Positions 17,376 to 26,582 of a stretch of DNA of 64,000 nt are shown in pieces; positions within the stretch are counted from its first letter, which is position 1; every line of letters starts with the position of its first letter. Source of the stretch: an uncultured Oscillibacter sp. GTDB taxonomy: Bacteria > Bacillota > Clostridia > Oscillospirales > Oscillospiraceae. The notes below the pieces were generated by a model. The model did no database searches, had not been told where the DNA came from, and was given only the letters and a program-made list of their open reading frames with translations. The translations under genes and the position numbers were made by a program. The DNA lies in assembly GCA_900770295.1 (NCBI GenBank), contig CAAGJQ010000154.1, positions 1 through 64,000 on the forward strand, given 5' to 3'.

Positions 17376-17891
17376 TTATTTCGTATAGGCTTCCACGACC
17401 TGGCCCACATACATGCGGTGCCAGTTGCCTCTCCCCTCCCCGTAGTGGGACAGGATGGTCTCCGCCTCCGCCGTCACAAAGGCCTGGGCCATATCCTGGG
17501 CATAGATCTTTTTGCAAACCAGCACCAGCTCCGCCTCGTCAAAGAACGGGGCGTCTCCGGCGCCGTAGCAGACCGTCAGGCCGCATTCCCTGATCTTATC
17601 CACGTCCCTTCCGCTTTTGGTACCGCAGAAGGCCATGGTCTGCTTTTCAGAAGCAGGCAGAATGGACACAGTAAAATAATCGTGGGATTCCATGAATTGA
17701 TAGGTATAGCGCTCCGGGCGCACGTAGACCGTGCAGGCGGGCAGACTCCACAGCCGGCCCAACTGGCACCAGCCGATGGTCATGGTGTTGCAGCTGGATT
17801 GATCACCGGCGGTCAGCAGCGCGTTTTGGGTGCCGAACACCCGGAAAATCTCCGGCGTCAGCGTTTTCAGGTCCACGGGATGCAGTTTCAT
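17376..17891 (-). CDS. Flavin reductase (FMN-binding split-barrel) family protein
   Basis: A 171-residue protein of the flavin-reductase-like family. The NTMTIGWCQLGRLW segment is the usual substrate/FMN loop and YTYQFMESHDYFTVSIL is the next conserved strand-helix. Members reduce or bind flavin and serve diverse oxygenases or act alone; in an anaerobe the partner is unknown. The ATG at 17891 follows GAAGGAG; a GTG nine bases upstream is less likely. It is the first gene of a unit with hflX. Confidence 0.88.
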   Translation of the reverse strand: MKLHPVDLKTLTPEIFRVFGTQNALLTAGDQSSCNTMTIGWCQLGRLWSLPACTVYVRPERYTYQFMESHDYFTVSILPASEKQTMAFCGTKSGRDVDKIRECGLTVCYGAGDAPFFDEAELVLVCKKIYAQDMAQAFVTAEAETILSHYGEGRGNWHRMYVGQVVEAYTK

Positions 17892-17934
17892 GGCGCACAC
17901 TCCTTCTCAATAGTCGTTGCAAAACATCGTATAT

Positions 17935-17963
17935 AGTATATGCGAATCCCATGAAAAAGTAAA
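17935..17963 (-). promoter_or_regulatory. Candidate promoter of flavin reductase-hflX
   Basis: Minus-strand TTTACT and TATACT with 17 bases between, 43 bases before the start codon and just after the rpmE terminator. Confidence 0.5.
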
Positions 17964-17996
17964 TAAAAAAGGGTCTGCCGAAATGGCAGACCCTTT
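17955..17996 (-). terminator. Terminator of rpmE
   Basis: A 12-bp stem (AAAGGGTCTGCC and complement) with a five-base loop is followed on the minus strand by TTTTTTATTTACTTTTT. Confidence 0.9.
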
Positions 17997-18011
17997 GTGA
18001 TCGTGTCAGAC

Positions 18012-18215
18012 TTACTTGTCCAGGCCGAACTTCTTGTTGAACTTGGCCACGCGTCCGCCGGTATCGACCAGCTTCTGCTTGCCCGTGAAGAAGGGGTGAC
18101 ACTTAGAGCAGACTTCCACCTTGATATCCTTCTTGGTAGAACCTGTCTCAATCACATTACCGCAGGCGCAAGTAATCGTAGTCTGCTGATAATTGGGATG
18201 GATTCCTTCCTTCAT
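18012..18215 (-). CDS. rpmE: 50S ribosomal protein L31 (zinc-binding form)
   Basis: The whole 67-residue protein is present, beginning [14 protein letters not shown]. The four zinc ligands of the C+ form are retained (C16 and C18 in CACG, C36 and C39 in VCSKCHPF), so this is the zinc-dependent paralogue. It is a monocistronic gene with a near-consensus promoter and a strong terminator. Confidence 0.98.
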   Translation of the reverse strand: MKEGIHPNYQQTTITCACGNVIETGSTKKDIKVEVCSKCHPFFTGKQKLVDTGGRVAKFNKKFGLDK

Positions 18216-18283
18216 TGCTCTCGTTCACCTCTTTCTAATCCAGACTACCTGTGCAGAGCTTTCACCCAGCAAAAGCGATAATC

Positions 18284-18312
18284 AGTATAACACGCGTCTT
18301 TTTGAATTGCAA
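18284..18312 (-). promoter_or_regulatory. Promoter of rpmE
   Basis: Minus-strand TTGCAA and TATACT separated by 17 bases, about 70 bases before the ATG. Confidence 0.65.
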
Positions 18313-18367
18313 GTATTTTTCTCATATATTTTTGGTTTTTTCAGGATGCCGCAAACCGCTTCCGCTT

Positions 18368-21300
18368 TTATATCTCCACCGTCTCCCCGGCGTGGAGAAA
18401 ATACAGCGCCCGCCGGACGACAGACTTCTCCAGCACCTGCTCCAAGGCAAGGCTGTACGCCTCCAGCTGAGGCCGGTAATGCTCTGCCCGCTGGGCGACC
18501 TCCTCCGCCGTCCGCACATGGTCGGTTTTGAAATCCACCACGGTCAATCCCGCGTCGGTCTCAAAGCAGCAGTCCACCACGCCCTGGAGCAAAATGGCGT
18601 CGTCCCCGGCGGCCTTCGGGTCGTACTCCCGGGCGTCCATCAACAGCGTAAAGCGGTACTCCCGCAGGACGTTCCGCCCCCGGCGGATGTCATCGGCCAG
18701 CGGGGATGCCAGGAATCTCTCCAGCGCCCGGATGTCCACGGCCTCCGCCTGCTCCGCCGTCAGCAGGTCCCGGGCCCGCAGGCGCTCCACCTGGTCCTTC
18801 ACATCCCGGTCCGTAAAGTCCAGATATTGCAGCACCAGATGGGTGGCGGTGCCCCGCTCCGCCGGGGTCAGGCCGTGGCGCTCCTGCCGGAATTTCGGCT
18901 GGGACAGGGGCCGGATATACGGGGTGTAGGCGGCGTTCTCCGCGATCTCCTCGTCCAGGGCCCGGCCCTTCAGCTGGGTGGCCGTCACCTTGGCAGGCAG
19001 ACCGGTCTCCCGCCGGTAGGGATAGACGAACTCCAGCAATCGGGGGTCGAAGGCGGTCTCCAGAGGCGTCTCCGCCTCCGGGGTGCTGCCCTTGGAAAAC
19101 CGCTCCCGGTAGTCCTCGCTGTCGTGGATGAACACCTCCCACGAGCTGGTCTCTCCCGTGTACAGCGTCTCCGCCGCAGCGCCCGCAAAGGCCCGCAGGG
19201 GCGCCGCCTCGGGACGGCACAGCAGGGGCAGCAGAATCCAGTCGCCGAAGGTCCTGCCCGCCGCCACCGTCTCCGGCAGCGCGGGACAGCTGGCCACGGC
19301 GGCCAGCTTTTGCAGGCGGCCCGCCGCGTGGTACATGGAGTCCACCAGAATCATCTTCTCCTTGGGGCGGGTCATGGCCACGTACAGAATCCGCTGCTCC
19401 TCCGCCAGATTCTCCCGCCGCAGCTTTTCCTCGATGGCCAGCCGTGCCAGGGTGGGATAGCGGACCTTCCGCTTCAAATCCGTCCGCCGGGGGCCCAGGC
19501 CCATGTCGGGATGGACCAGCACCGGCGTGTCGAAGTCCTGCCGGGAAAAGGCGTGGTCCAGGTCCGCCAGGATGACGATGGGGAATTCCAGGCCCTTGGA
19601 CTTGTGGATGCTCATAAGCCGGACGCCGTTCACCGCCGCCGCGGCCTTGGTAACGGGGGCCTGGTCGGAGTCCAGCAGCCGCCGCAGCTGGGTCACAAAG
19701 GCGAACAGTCCCCGGTATCCGCTGCTCTCGAATTTTTCAGCCTGGCGGCTCAGGGCGATCAGGTTCTCCTTCCGCTCCGCCCCGCCGTCCATGACGCCGA
19801 AGATGCCCAGGATGTTCCAGGTGTTGTAGATGTGCCAGATCAGGCGGTGAACGCTCATATCCCGGGCCGCCAGCCGCAGCCCCGCCAGAGCGTCCAGAAA
19901 CGCCTGACAGTCCTCTCCGCCGTCAGCCGCTACCGCGTCGTAGTAATCTCCCGTGGGGGTCTTGCTCCGGATCTCCGCCAGACGGTCCGGCGTGAAGCCG
20001 AACACCGGCGAGCGCAGGACGGAGATCAGCGGTACGTCCTGCCGGGGGTTGTCGATGAGCTCCAGCAGAGCCACCATGACGGAGATCTCCATGGTGTGGA
20101 AAAAGTCTCCGCTCTCCTCAAAGGAGCAGGGGATCTCCCGCTCCGCCAGCGCCTCGGCAAAGGCCGCCGTCCGGCTGCCGGGAGAGCGCATCAGGATCAC
20201 GATGTCCTCCGGGCGGCAGGGGCGCAGGGTCCCGTCTCCGTCAGTGACGGGATAGCCCCCGTCCAGCAGCTGGCGGATGCGTTGGGCCACAAAGCGGGCC
20301 TCGGCGGTCAGCTTTTTCACCGGATGGTCGTTCTCCGCCGATTTCTGCTGGGCGGAGATCAGATGAAACTCCGTGTCACAGTCATGGCGCTCCGGGTAGT
20401 ACTCCGCGCCGAAGTGCAGGGCCTCGTCCTCCCCGTAGTCCATGTCTCCCATTTCCACGGAGAGGATGTTTGCAAAGATAAAATTGGCGGCGTCCAGAAT
20501 CTCCCGCCGGGAGCGGAAGTTTTTAGACAGCAGAATCTTCCGCTCCTCGCCGTCGGCGGCATCCTCGTAGGATTTGAAGCGGTTGTATTTTCCCAGGAAA
20601 ATCGTGGGGTCCGCCAGCCGGAAGCGGTAGATGCTCTGCTTCACATCGCCCACGGTAAAGATGTTCTGTCCGTTTTTGGACACCGCCCGGAAGATGGCGT
20701 TCTGCACCTCGTTGGTGTCCTGGTACTCGTCCACCAGGATCTCCTGATACCGGGCCGACACCTGCTCTCCCAGCTCCGTGGGGGCGCCGTCCTCCCGGAC
20801 CAGCAGCCGCAGGGCCAGGTGCTCCTGGTCGGAGAAGTCCGCCGCGTTCATCCGTAACTTCTCCGCCCGGTAAGCGCCGTCGAAGGACGCCGTCAGGTCC
20901 AGCAGGGCCACCATGGCCGGGGCCATGGCCTCAAGGTCCTCCATGGCCTCCTCCCCGCTGACGTCCAGCAGGCTCTCCAGCTTTTTCGTCTCCGCCTTGC
21001 AGCTGTCCCAGACCTGCTTCAGCGCCGCCACCTCCGGCTCGTCCTTCCGGCCCCGGGGCGTGTTCAGGCGGGGGAATTCGATCCGGTCCACCGCCTGCCG
21101 GGCTTCTTCCCAGGTCTGTGTCTCCCGCAGAGCGGCGAAGCCCCGGGCGGCGGTCAGGAATTTCTCCCCGTAGCCCGTCCGCAGGGCCGCGTCACCCTCC
21201 GTCCGCTCCGCCGCCTGCGCCAGCAGGGCTGCCCAGTGTCCGGCCTTGCGGTGGACCGATGTCAGCAGCTCCCGGGCGTAGGGAGTCGCCTCGAAGTCGT

Positions 21301-21928
21301 CTCCCAGGTCCGCCCACATGGCCCGGTTTTTCGCCAGCCAGCGGTCCGGGTAGGCGTGGCTCTGCAATTTTTCGTACAGGTCCAGCACCAAGGCCGCCAA
21401 GGCCCGGTCGTCACGGCCGGCGCCCAGGGTGTCCGCCAGCTGCTGCCTGCCGTCGTCCAGATCATCGTAGAACCGCTCCAGCACCCGGTCCAGCACCCGC
21501 TGGCGGAGCAGCTTCGCGTCGCCCTCGTCCAGCACCCGGAAATCCGGGGTCAGGGAGTCCCGCTCCCCCTCCCGGGCCAGCAGGTGGGTGTTCTCCCGCA
21601 GCAGGGCGGTGCAGAAGGCGTCCACCGTCTTGATGTCCGCCTGATACACCCGCAGAAGCTGCCGCTTCAAATGCGGGTCATTGGGGCTCTCCGCCAGACG
21701 CTTGGAGAGCTCGGCGGCAATCTTGCTCCGCAGCTCCGCGGCGGCGGCCTTGGTATAGGTGATAATAAGGAAGTCGTCCACGTTGCAGTGCTCTTCCGTC
21801 ACATACCGGAAGAGCCGCTCCACCAGAACTTTCGTCTTGCCGGAGCCGGCGGCGGCGGACACCAGCAGACTGCCGCCCCGGTTTTCCACCACAGCCTGCT
21901 GCTGGGGCGTCAATGTGAGCTTTGCCAT
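18368..21928 (-). CDS. addA: ATP-dependent helicase/nuclease subunit A
   Basis: Helicase-nuclease subunit of the AddAB double-strand-break repair enzyme, 1186 residues, the usual size. The UvrD-type motor begins at residue 6 (TPQQQAVV) with Walker A AAAGSGKT at 25-32; DEYQDTNEVQ (Walker B), VGDVKQSIYRFR and the ALRL/VATMTRPKEK motifs follow. The C-terminal PD-(D/E)XK nuclease is intact, with LLQGVVDCCFE and VVDFKTD carrying the catalytic D and K. The start lies one base after the addB stop, so the two subunits are translationally coupled. Confidence 0.97.
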   Translation of the reverse strand: MAKLTLTPQQQAVVENRGGSLLVSAAAGSGKTKVLVERLFRYVTEEHCNVDDFLIITYTKAAAAELRSKIAAELSKRLAESPNDPHLKRQLLRVYQADIKTVDAFCTALLRENTHLLAREGERDSLTPDFRVLDEGDAKLLRQRVLDRVLERFYDDLDDGRQQLADTLGAGRDDRALAALVLDLYEKLQSHAYPDRWLAKNRAMWADLGDDFEATPYARELLTSVHRKAGHWAALLAQAAERTEGDAALRTGYGEKFLTAARGFAALRETQTWEEARQAVDRIEFPRLNTPRGRKDEPEVAALKQVWDSCKAETKKLESLLDVSGEEAMEDLEAMAPAMVALLDLTASFDGAYRAEKLRMNAADFSDQEHLALRLLVREDGAPTELGEQVSARYQEILVDEYQDTNEVQNAIFRAVSKNGQNIFTVGDVKQSIYRFRLADPTIFLGKYNRFKSYEDAADGEERKILLSKNFRSRREILDAANFIFANILSVEMGDMDYGEDEALHFGAEYYPERHDCDTEFHLISAQQKSAENDHPVKKLTAEARFVAQRIRQLLDGGYPVTDGDGTLRPCRPEDIVILMRSPGSRTAAFAEALAEREIPCSFEESGDFFHTMEISVMVALLELIDNPRQDVPLISVLRSPVFGFTPDRLAEIRSKTPTGDYYDAVAADGGEDCQAFLDALAGLRLAARDMSVHRLIWHIYNTWNILGIFGVMDGGAERKENLIALSRQAEKFESSGYRGLFAFVTQLRRLLDSDQAPVTKAAAAVNGVRLMSIHKSKGLEFPIVILADLDHAFSRQDFDTPVLVHPDMGLGPRRTDLKRKVRYPTLARLAIEEKLRRENLAEEQRILYVAMTRPKEKMILVDSMYHAAGRLQKLAAVASCPALPETVAAGRTFGDWILLPLLCRPEAAPLRAFAGAAAETLYTGETSSWEVFIHDSEDYRERFSKGSTPEAETPLETAFDPRLLEFVYPYRRETGLPAKVTATQLKGRALDEEIAENAAYTPYIRPLSQPKFRQERHGLTPAERGTATHLVLQYLDFTDRDVKDQVERLRARDLLTAEQAEAVDIRALERFLASPLADDIRRGRNVLREYRFTLLMDAREYDPKAAGDDAILLQGVVDCCFETDAGLTVVDFKTDHVRTAEEVAQRAEHYRPQLEAYSLALEQVLEKSVVRRALYFLHAGETVEI

Positions 21929-21929
21929 G

Positions 21930-24900
21930 TCAGTCGTTGCCTCCTTCCTCCAGCATCTTCCAGAACTCCTCCGCCTTTACCGGCAGGATATAGTGCAGGT
22001 GGTCGCCGTCCCGCCCGTCCTGGAAATGGCAGGCGTCGGCCCAGTCGCAGTATTGGCAGAAGCTGTCATCCTCGCTGTGGCAGCAGGGGTCCGCGTCGAT
22101 GTTTCCCTGCCGCACCTCCCGGGCGATCTGGTGCAGCAGCTTTTCCACGTACTTCCCCAGCTTCCCCAGCTGGGCCGCAGAGGCGATGCTGCCGGAGAGA
22201 CTGCCGTCCCGGCTCACCCGCAGGGGCAGGTAGTGGGGCTCCTGTAAGGACTCGTGCTCCATGGCCCGGAGGACCTCCGGCTCCGCCAGCAGCAGTCCGG
22301 AGCGCCGCAGCTGCTTCTCCCGCTCGCCCTGCAGCTTTTCCGCCGGGATGTTCCGCTCCACCGACAGGATTTCATCCCGGGCAGGCAGATACAGCACCCC
22401 AGCCGGTTCGATCTCCCGGCCGAAGTGGACCCTGCCCTCCTTTTGCAGGGTGAAGAGGTACAGCAGCATCTGGATATCCAGACCCATTTTCACCGCCGAC
22501 AGGTCAAAGGCCTTTTTGCCGGACTTGTAATCCACCACCCGGAGGTAGAGCTTGTCATCCTTGATCCAGCCGTCCACCCGGTCCACCTTGCCGCCGATGC
22601 GCAGCTCCGCGTCTGGCTCGGAGATGACCACCGCCGGCAGCTGGCCCCGGTCGCCGAAGGACAGCTCAAATTCCAGCGGCACGAAATCCGAGTGCCGCAG
22701 CTCCTCCGCCACCTGGTCGATGACCGCGTAGGCGGTGTTCCGCAGGCGGGCGAAGAGATACCGGAACCGGGGATTCCGCCCCTCCAGACCGTGGAGCTCC
22801 TGGGTCTCGTATTCGCGGATGTACTGCCGCACCAGGGCGTGGAGCGTCTCCTCGTCCACCCGGGCAAAGCCGCCCATGACCAGCACGTCCCGGGTGACGT
22901 TTTCCAGCAGGAAGTGGAGGAAGGTACCGATCTGGGGTGCGTCAAAGGAGGCCGGGGTCCGGGGCTTCGCCCGCAGGCCGTACTCCATGAAATAGGCGAA
23001 GTGGCAGGACCGCATCCGCTCCAGCCGGGATGCGGACATGGAGATGCGGTCGCCGTACAGCGCCCGGACTGCCGCCCGGGACAGGGAGCCGCGCTTCAAA
23101 GAAACTGCCCGCTCCATGGCGGCCAGCCGGTCCTGAAAGGCTGGATTTTCGGCAAAATACCGCCACAGGCTGCCGCCGGGGGCCTGCCCCGCCGCCTCCA
23201 GTGCCGGCAGGAGTGCTGTCAGGCGGTATTCCTTTTCATTGGTCTCTTTTTCTATCTTGAGGTCCGGAAACAGCGTCCGCAGCCGCTCCACCACAAAGGC
23301 GGGCCGCAGTTCCGCGCCGGAGACGTCCGTCACCGGGTAGCTGACCGTCAGCCCGTCGGTGGGCTGGGCCAATGCCGCGTAGAGGTTTTGCAGCTCGATA
23401 CCCATCCGCTCCATGCCCGCCGGGGCCAGTTCGATGCCCCGCTGGGCCAGCTCGTCCCGGTCGTCGTCGTTCAGAATGCCGCCGCTCTGGCCCGGGTCCG
23501 GCAGTACGTGGTCGTTGGCCCCCAGCAGAAAGAGATACTTCGCCGCGTGGCGGTCGTTCCGGGTGATCTCGCTGACGGACACCTGATCCAGGGACACAGG
23601 GATGGTCCCCACGCTGTACTGGGTCAGCACCTGGCGAAACAGGCGGGTGAATTCGTCCAGCTCCATGGGCTCATTGCCCAGAATCTCCACAAACTGGTCC
23701 AGCACGCCGCAGAGGATCTCCCAGAGCTGGGCCGTCTCCTCCGCGTCCTGGAGCCGTCCGGCCTCCGACTGGGCCCGCAGCTGGGCCTCCAGCGCGTCCT
23801 GCAAGCCCAATTCCTCCATGAAGCTGTAAAGGGAATCTACTTTCTCGCCCGCTGTCTCAGAGGATTTCAGACGTTCTGCCAGCCAGCACAGAGGCTCCCG
23901 CACCCGGCGGCGCAGCTCGTTGACCCGCTCCAGCTGTTCCGCCCGCTCCTCTGTCAGCGGAACGCCGTAGCCATCCGGATTCTCCGTCCAGTCCATGTCC
24001 CGCAGCCACATCTGGCCGTGGATATCCCACTTCAGCACATAGTTTTCCAGCAGGTCGCACTCCCCGGCCGTCAGCCCCGCCAGGCCCGTTTTCAGCCAGC
24101 GGAACATGTCGTCGTACTCATAGCCGCTGCAGATGGAGGACAGCACACCGGTCAGCAGGCTCAGCACCGGTTTTTCCAGAATGTCGGTGCGGCGGCTCAG
24201 ATAGGCGGGGATGCCGTACCGCTCGAACACGGTCTCGATGGTCCCCTCGTAGTCCCCCATGTTCCGGGCCGCCACCGTGATGTCCCGGTAGCGGCATTTT
24301 CCATCCGCCACCAAGCGCAGGATGTCCGCCGCCGTCTGCTCCACCTCGGAGAATACGTTGTCGCACTCCCGGACGCGGACGGAGCTGCTGTCGCCCTCAT
24401 AGGGCACATTGTCTCCAAAGAAGCACCGCTCCAGATGGCCCAGGGCCGTGCCGTTCTGCACGGTCAGGGTCTTTTGCTCCACCCGGCAGCCGTTCTCCCG
24501 GGCCAGACGGCAGAGCTGCTCTTTGGTTTTCAGCGTGGCTTCAAAAATCTCCTCCCGGCTGTCCGGCTCCCCCAGCAGCGTCACCGTCACGGACCGGGCC
24601 TGCTTCAGCAGGATACCCAGCGCCCGGCGCTCCTGGGCGTTGAAATAGGTGAACCCGTCGATGAAAATGTCCTTTCCGGCCACATAGCCGGAACTCTCCA
24701 GGTTGTCGCACAGCTTGCTCATCCGGTCCCGGACGTCCATGCCGCTGCCGTGGAGGCGGGCCTCATAGGCCCCGTACAGCAAGCCCAGGTCCATGAGCTT
24801 GTCATGGGTGGCACCCTCGATGTCCAGCGCCTGGGCGCAGAGGATCTCCGGCGTCACCTCATAGCAGTGCAGTTCATCGAACAAATCCAGCATCTGCTGC

Positions 24901-25244
24901 AAAAAGGCGGCTTTCTGGGACGGGCGGCGGTACACCTTCAGCATGGGCGCCACCTCGGACAGCGCCTTTTGCAGCGTCAGCAGCTTGCCGCCGGCGTCCA
25001 GCGTCACCTGGGAGAGCCCGCCGGTGATGCTCAGCACCCGGTCACTCAGCCGCCGGAAGCTCAGCACCTCCGCGTGGCGGCTGGCGGTAGGGCCGCAGAC
25101 GCGGCAGAGGTCCACCTCCGCCTGGTGGGAGGCGTGCTCCGGCACCAGCAGGATCTGCCGGCTGCTGTCTCCCAACTCCGCGATGCGGCGCAGGACCGCG
25201 TCTGATTTTCCTGTTTTGGCCCGTCCCATCAAAAGATACAGCAT
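21930..25244 (-). CDS. addB: ATP-dependent helicase/nuclease subunit B
   Basis: Partner of AddA, 1104 residues. Walker A is GRAKTGKS at residues 7-14, and the C-terminal nuclease has GKVDRVDGW and VVDYKSGKK. The four iron-sulfur cysteines are present: one in ERMRSCHFAYFM before the nuclease core and three in FCQYCDWADACHF near the end. A long in-frame extension upstream is open, but the ATG at 25244 is preceded by AAGGAGG and gives the family length. It opens the addBA operon and is divergent from a DUF1643 gene. Confidence 0.97.
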   Translation of the reverse strand: MLYLLMGRAKTGKSDAVLRRIAELGDSSRQILLVPEHASHQAEVDLCRVCGPTASRHAEVLSFRRLSDRVLSITGGLSQVTLDAGGKLLTLQKALSEVAPMLKVYRRPSQKAAFLQQMLDLFDELHCYEVTPEILCAQALDIEGATHDKLMDLGLLYGAYEARLHGSGMDVRDRMSKLCDNLESSGYVAGKDIFIDGFTYFNAQERRALGILLKQARSVTVTLLGEPDSREEIFEATLKTKEQLCRLARENGCRVEQKTLTVQNGTALGHLERCFFGDNVPYEGDSSSVRVRECDNVFSEVEQTAADILRLVADGKCRYRDITVAARNMGDYEGTIETVFERYGIPAYLSRRTDILEKPVLSLLTGVLSSICSGYEYDDMFRWLKTGLAGLTAGECDLLENYVLKWDIHGQMWLRDMDWTENPDGYGVPLTEERAEQLERVNELRRRVREPLCWLAERLKSSETAGEKVDSLYSFMEELGLQDALEAQLRAQSEAGRLQDAEETAQLWEILCGVLDQFVEILGNEPMELDEFTRLFRQVLTQYSVGTIPVSLDQVSVSEITRNDRHAAKYLFLLGANDHVLPDPGQSGGILNDDDRDELAQRGIELAPAGMERMGIELQNLYAALAQPTDGLTVSYPVTDVSGAELRPAFVVERLRTLFPDLKIEKETNEKEYRLTALLPALEAAGQAPGGSLWRYFAENPAFQDRLAAMERAVSLKRGSLSRAAVRALYGDRISMSASRLERMRSCHFAYFMEYGLRAKPRTPASFDAPQIGTFLHFLLENVTRDVLVMGGFARVDEETLHALVRQYIREYETQELHGLEGRNPRFRYLFARLRNTAYAVIDQVAEELRHSDFVPLEFELSFGDRGQLPAVVISEPDAELRIGGKVDRVDGWIKDDKLYLRVVDYKSGKKAFDLSAVKMGLDIQMLLYLFTLQKEGRVHFGREIEPAGVLYLPARDEILSVERNIPAEKLQGEREKQLRRSGLLLAEPEVLRAMEHESLQEPHYLPLRVSRDGSLSGSIASAAQLGKLGKYVEKLLHQIAREVRQGNIDADPCCHSEDDSFCQYCDWADACHFQDGRDGDHLHYILPVKAEEFWKMLEEGGND

Positions 25245-25283
25245 GGCGGCGCCTCCTTCTCTGAATCGCGCTTGTTCCCGGAT

Positions 25284-25292
25284 ATCATACCA
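25284..25292 (-). promoter_or_regulatory. Possible extended -10 of addBA
   Basis: On the minus strand TGGTATGAT reads as an extended -10 element, 40 bases before addB; no good -35 sequence is seen. Confidence 0.3.
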
Positions 25293-25370
25293 TACTCCGA
25301 GCTTGAAAGCACCCTCTTTTTCGGTTCCCTCCCATGCTTCGGACGGATTTTTCCGGAAACTGCCCACCCG

Positions 25371-25399
25371 TTGCCTTTTCCGGGCGTCTGTGCTATTCT
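25371..25399 (+). promoter_or_regulatory. Promoter of the DUF1643 gene
   Basis: TTGCCT and TATTCT with 17 bases between, 31 bases before the ATG. Confidence 0.55.
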
Positions 25400-25430
25400 G
25401 AGAAAAATGCCGAAACGGGAGGACAACACC

Positions 25431-26039
25431 ATGCATATCCCCCAGGGAACCACCGACACCATCCGGCTGGAGCTGTTTGACCCGGCGCTGGAGGCCGCCC
25501 TCCGGCCCTCGCCGGATTACGATGTCAGCCGCTGGCTCTATGTGCCCAACACCTATTCCGAATACCGCTACATCTTAGGCACCCGTGGAGAAAAGCCCCT
25601 CATCTGCGTGGGCATCAACCCCTCCACCGCCGCGCCGGACGCCCTGGACCCCACGCTGCAGTCCGCCCAGCGCATCGCCCTTGCCAACGGATATGACAGC
25701 TTTTTGATGTTCAACGTCTACGCCCAGCGGGCCACCCGGCCCGACGATATGGAGCCGTCCCTGAATCCGGCCCTCCACGCGGAGAACCGGAAGGCGTTCC
25801 GGTATCTGCTGTCCCTGTCCCCGCGGCCCGCCGTGTGGGCCGCCTGGGGGAACATCATCGAAAAGCGGGACTATCTGATGGACTGCATGCGGGATTTCGC
25901 CGCCGACGGTCAGGCGGCAGGCGCCCGCTGGTACACCGCCGGTCCCCCGCTGAAATCCGGACACCCCCACCATCCGCTGTATCTGAAACGGGACACGAAG
26001 CTGCTGGAATTTGATATTGGAGCCTATCTGAAACGTTAA
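25431..26039 (+). CDS. DUF1643 domain-containing protein
   Basis: A soluble 202-residue protein of unknown function. The conserved core is visible as LICVGINPSTA (the strand that defines DUF1643), followed by DSFLMFNVYAQRAT and PAVWAAWGNIIEKRDYL, and near the end GHPHHPLYL. The fold is thought to resemble uracil-DNA-glycosylase-like proteins, but no catalytic role has been settled. The ATG at 25431 follows CGGGAGG. It is a single gene between a promoter and a bidirectional terminator. Confidence 0.88.
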   Translation: MHIPQGTTDTIRLELFDPALEAALRPSPDYDVSRWLYVPNTYSEYRYILGTRGEKPLICVGINPSTAAPDALDPTLQSAQRIALANGYDSFLMFNVYAQRATRPDDMEPSLNPALHAENRKAFRYLLSLSPRPAVWAAWGNIIEKRDYLMDCMRDFAADGQAAGARWYTAGPPLKSGHPHHPLYLKRDTKLLEFDIGAYLKR

Positions 26040-26058
26040 AAATGGTCTTTTGCGGCGC

Positions 26059-26097
26059 AAAAGGATCCCTCCGCGAGGTTCGCGGAGGGATCCTTTT
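26059..26097. terminator. Bidirectional terminator
   Basis: A perfect 18-bp stem (AAAAGGATCCCTCCGCGA and complement) around a three-base loop lies between converging genes and touches the stop codon of the VOC gene. Confidence 0.85.
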
Positions 26098-26569
26098 ACA
26101 TCTGCTTCAATTGTTCCCGGACAAATTCCACGGTCACGTCCATCCGGCGGGCAATTCCCTCTTCGTTCAGGCCGCTGTCCCGGAAGCGCCTGCACACCAC
26201 CGCCAGGGACTCTCCCACCTCGATGATGTGGCGGTCCGGATCGTACAGCCGCACCGCCCGCTGGCCCCAGCGGTGTTCCAGAGGCGGCCGGACCAGTTCC
26301 ACGGCGGGATGGGCTTTCAGCGTTCCCAGAAAGGCGTCGAAGTCCTCCGCCACATAGTACATCTCCGCGTCGTCCCCGCCGAAGCGGACGTCCTCCGGCG
26401 CCTTGTCCAGAAAGTCCGCCCAGGTCTCCAGGGTCTGGAGAGACAGGCCGCCTGTCAGCACCACATTGGCGCCGAAGTCATTGATGACTTCCAGGCCCAG
26501 CACGTCCCGGTAAAATTCCAGCGACGCCTTCATATCCCGCACCGCGAACAGCGGTCCTCCCGGTTTCAC
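26096..26569 (-). CDS. VOC-family protein with C-terminal helical extension
   Basis: A 157-residue glyoxalase-fold protein. Residues 1-118 form a VOC domain (LFAVRDMKASLEFYRDVLGLEV at the start, VRLYDPDRHIIEVGE at the end), with histidine and glutamate in the usual metal positions of the last strand. Residues 119-157 (RRFRDSGLNEEGIARRMDVTVEFVREQ) look like a small helix-turn-helix rather than glyoxalase fold. The substrate is unknown. It is the last of three minus-strand genes with spoIIR and ispE, 13 bases after spoIIR. Confidence 0.85.
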   Translation of the reverse strand: MKPGGPLFAVRDMKASLEFYRDVLGLEVINDFGANVVLTGGLSLQTLETWADFLDKAPEDVRFGGDDAEMYYVAEDFDAFLGTLKAHPAVELVRPPLEHRWGQRAVRLYDPDRHIIEVGESLAVVCRRFRDSGLNEEGIARRMDVTVEFVREQLKQM

Positions 26570-26582
26570 ATCTATCCCTCCG

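Noticed and set aside
25272..25430. Longer N-terminus for the DUF1643 protein
   Set aside because: The extension overlaps its own promoter and lacks family similarity; the ATG at 25431 has a good ribosome-binding site.
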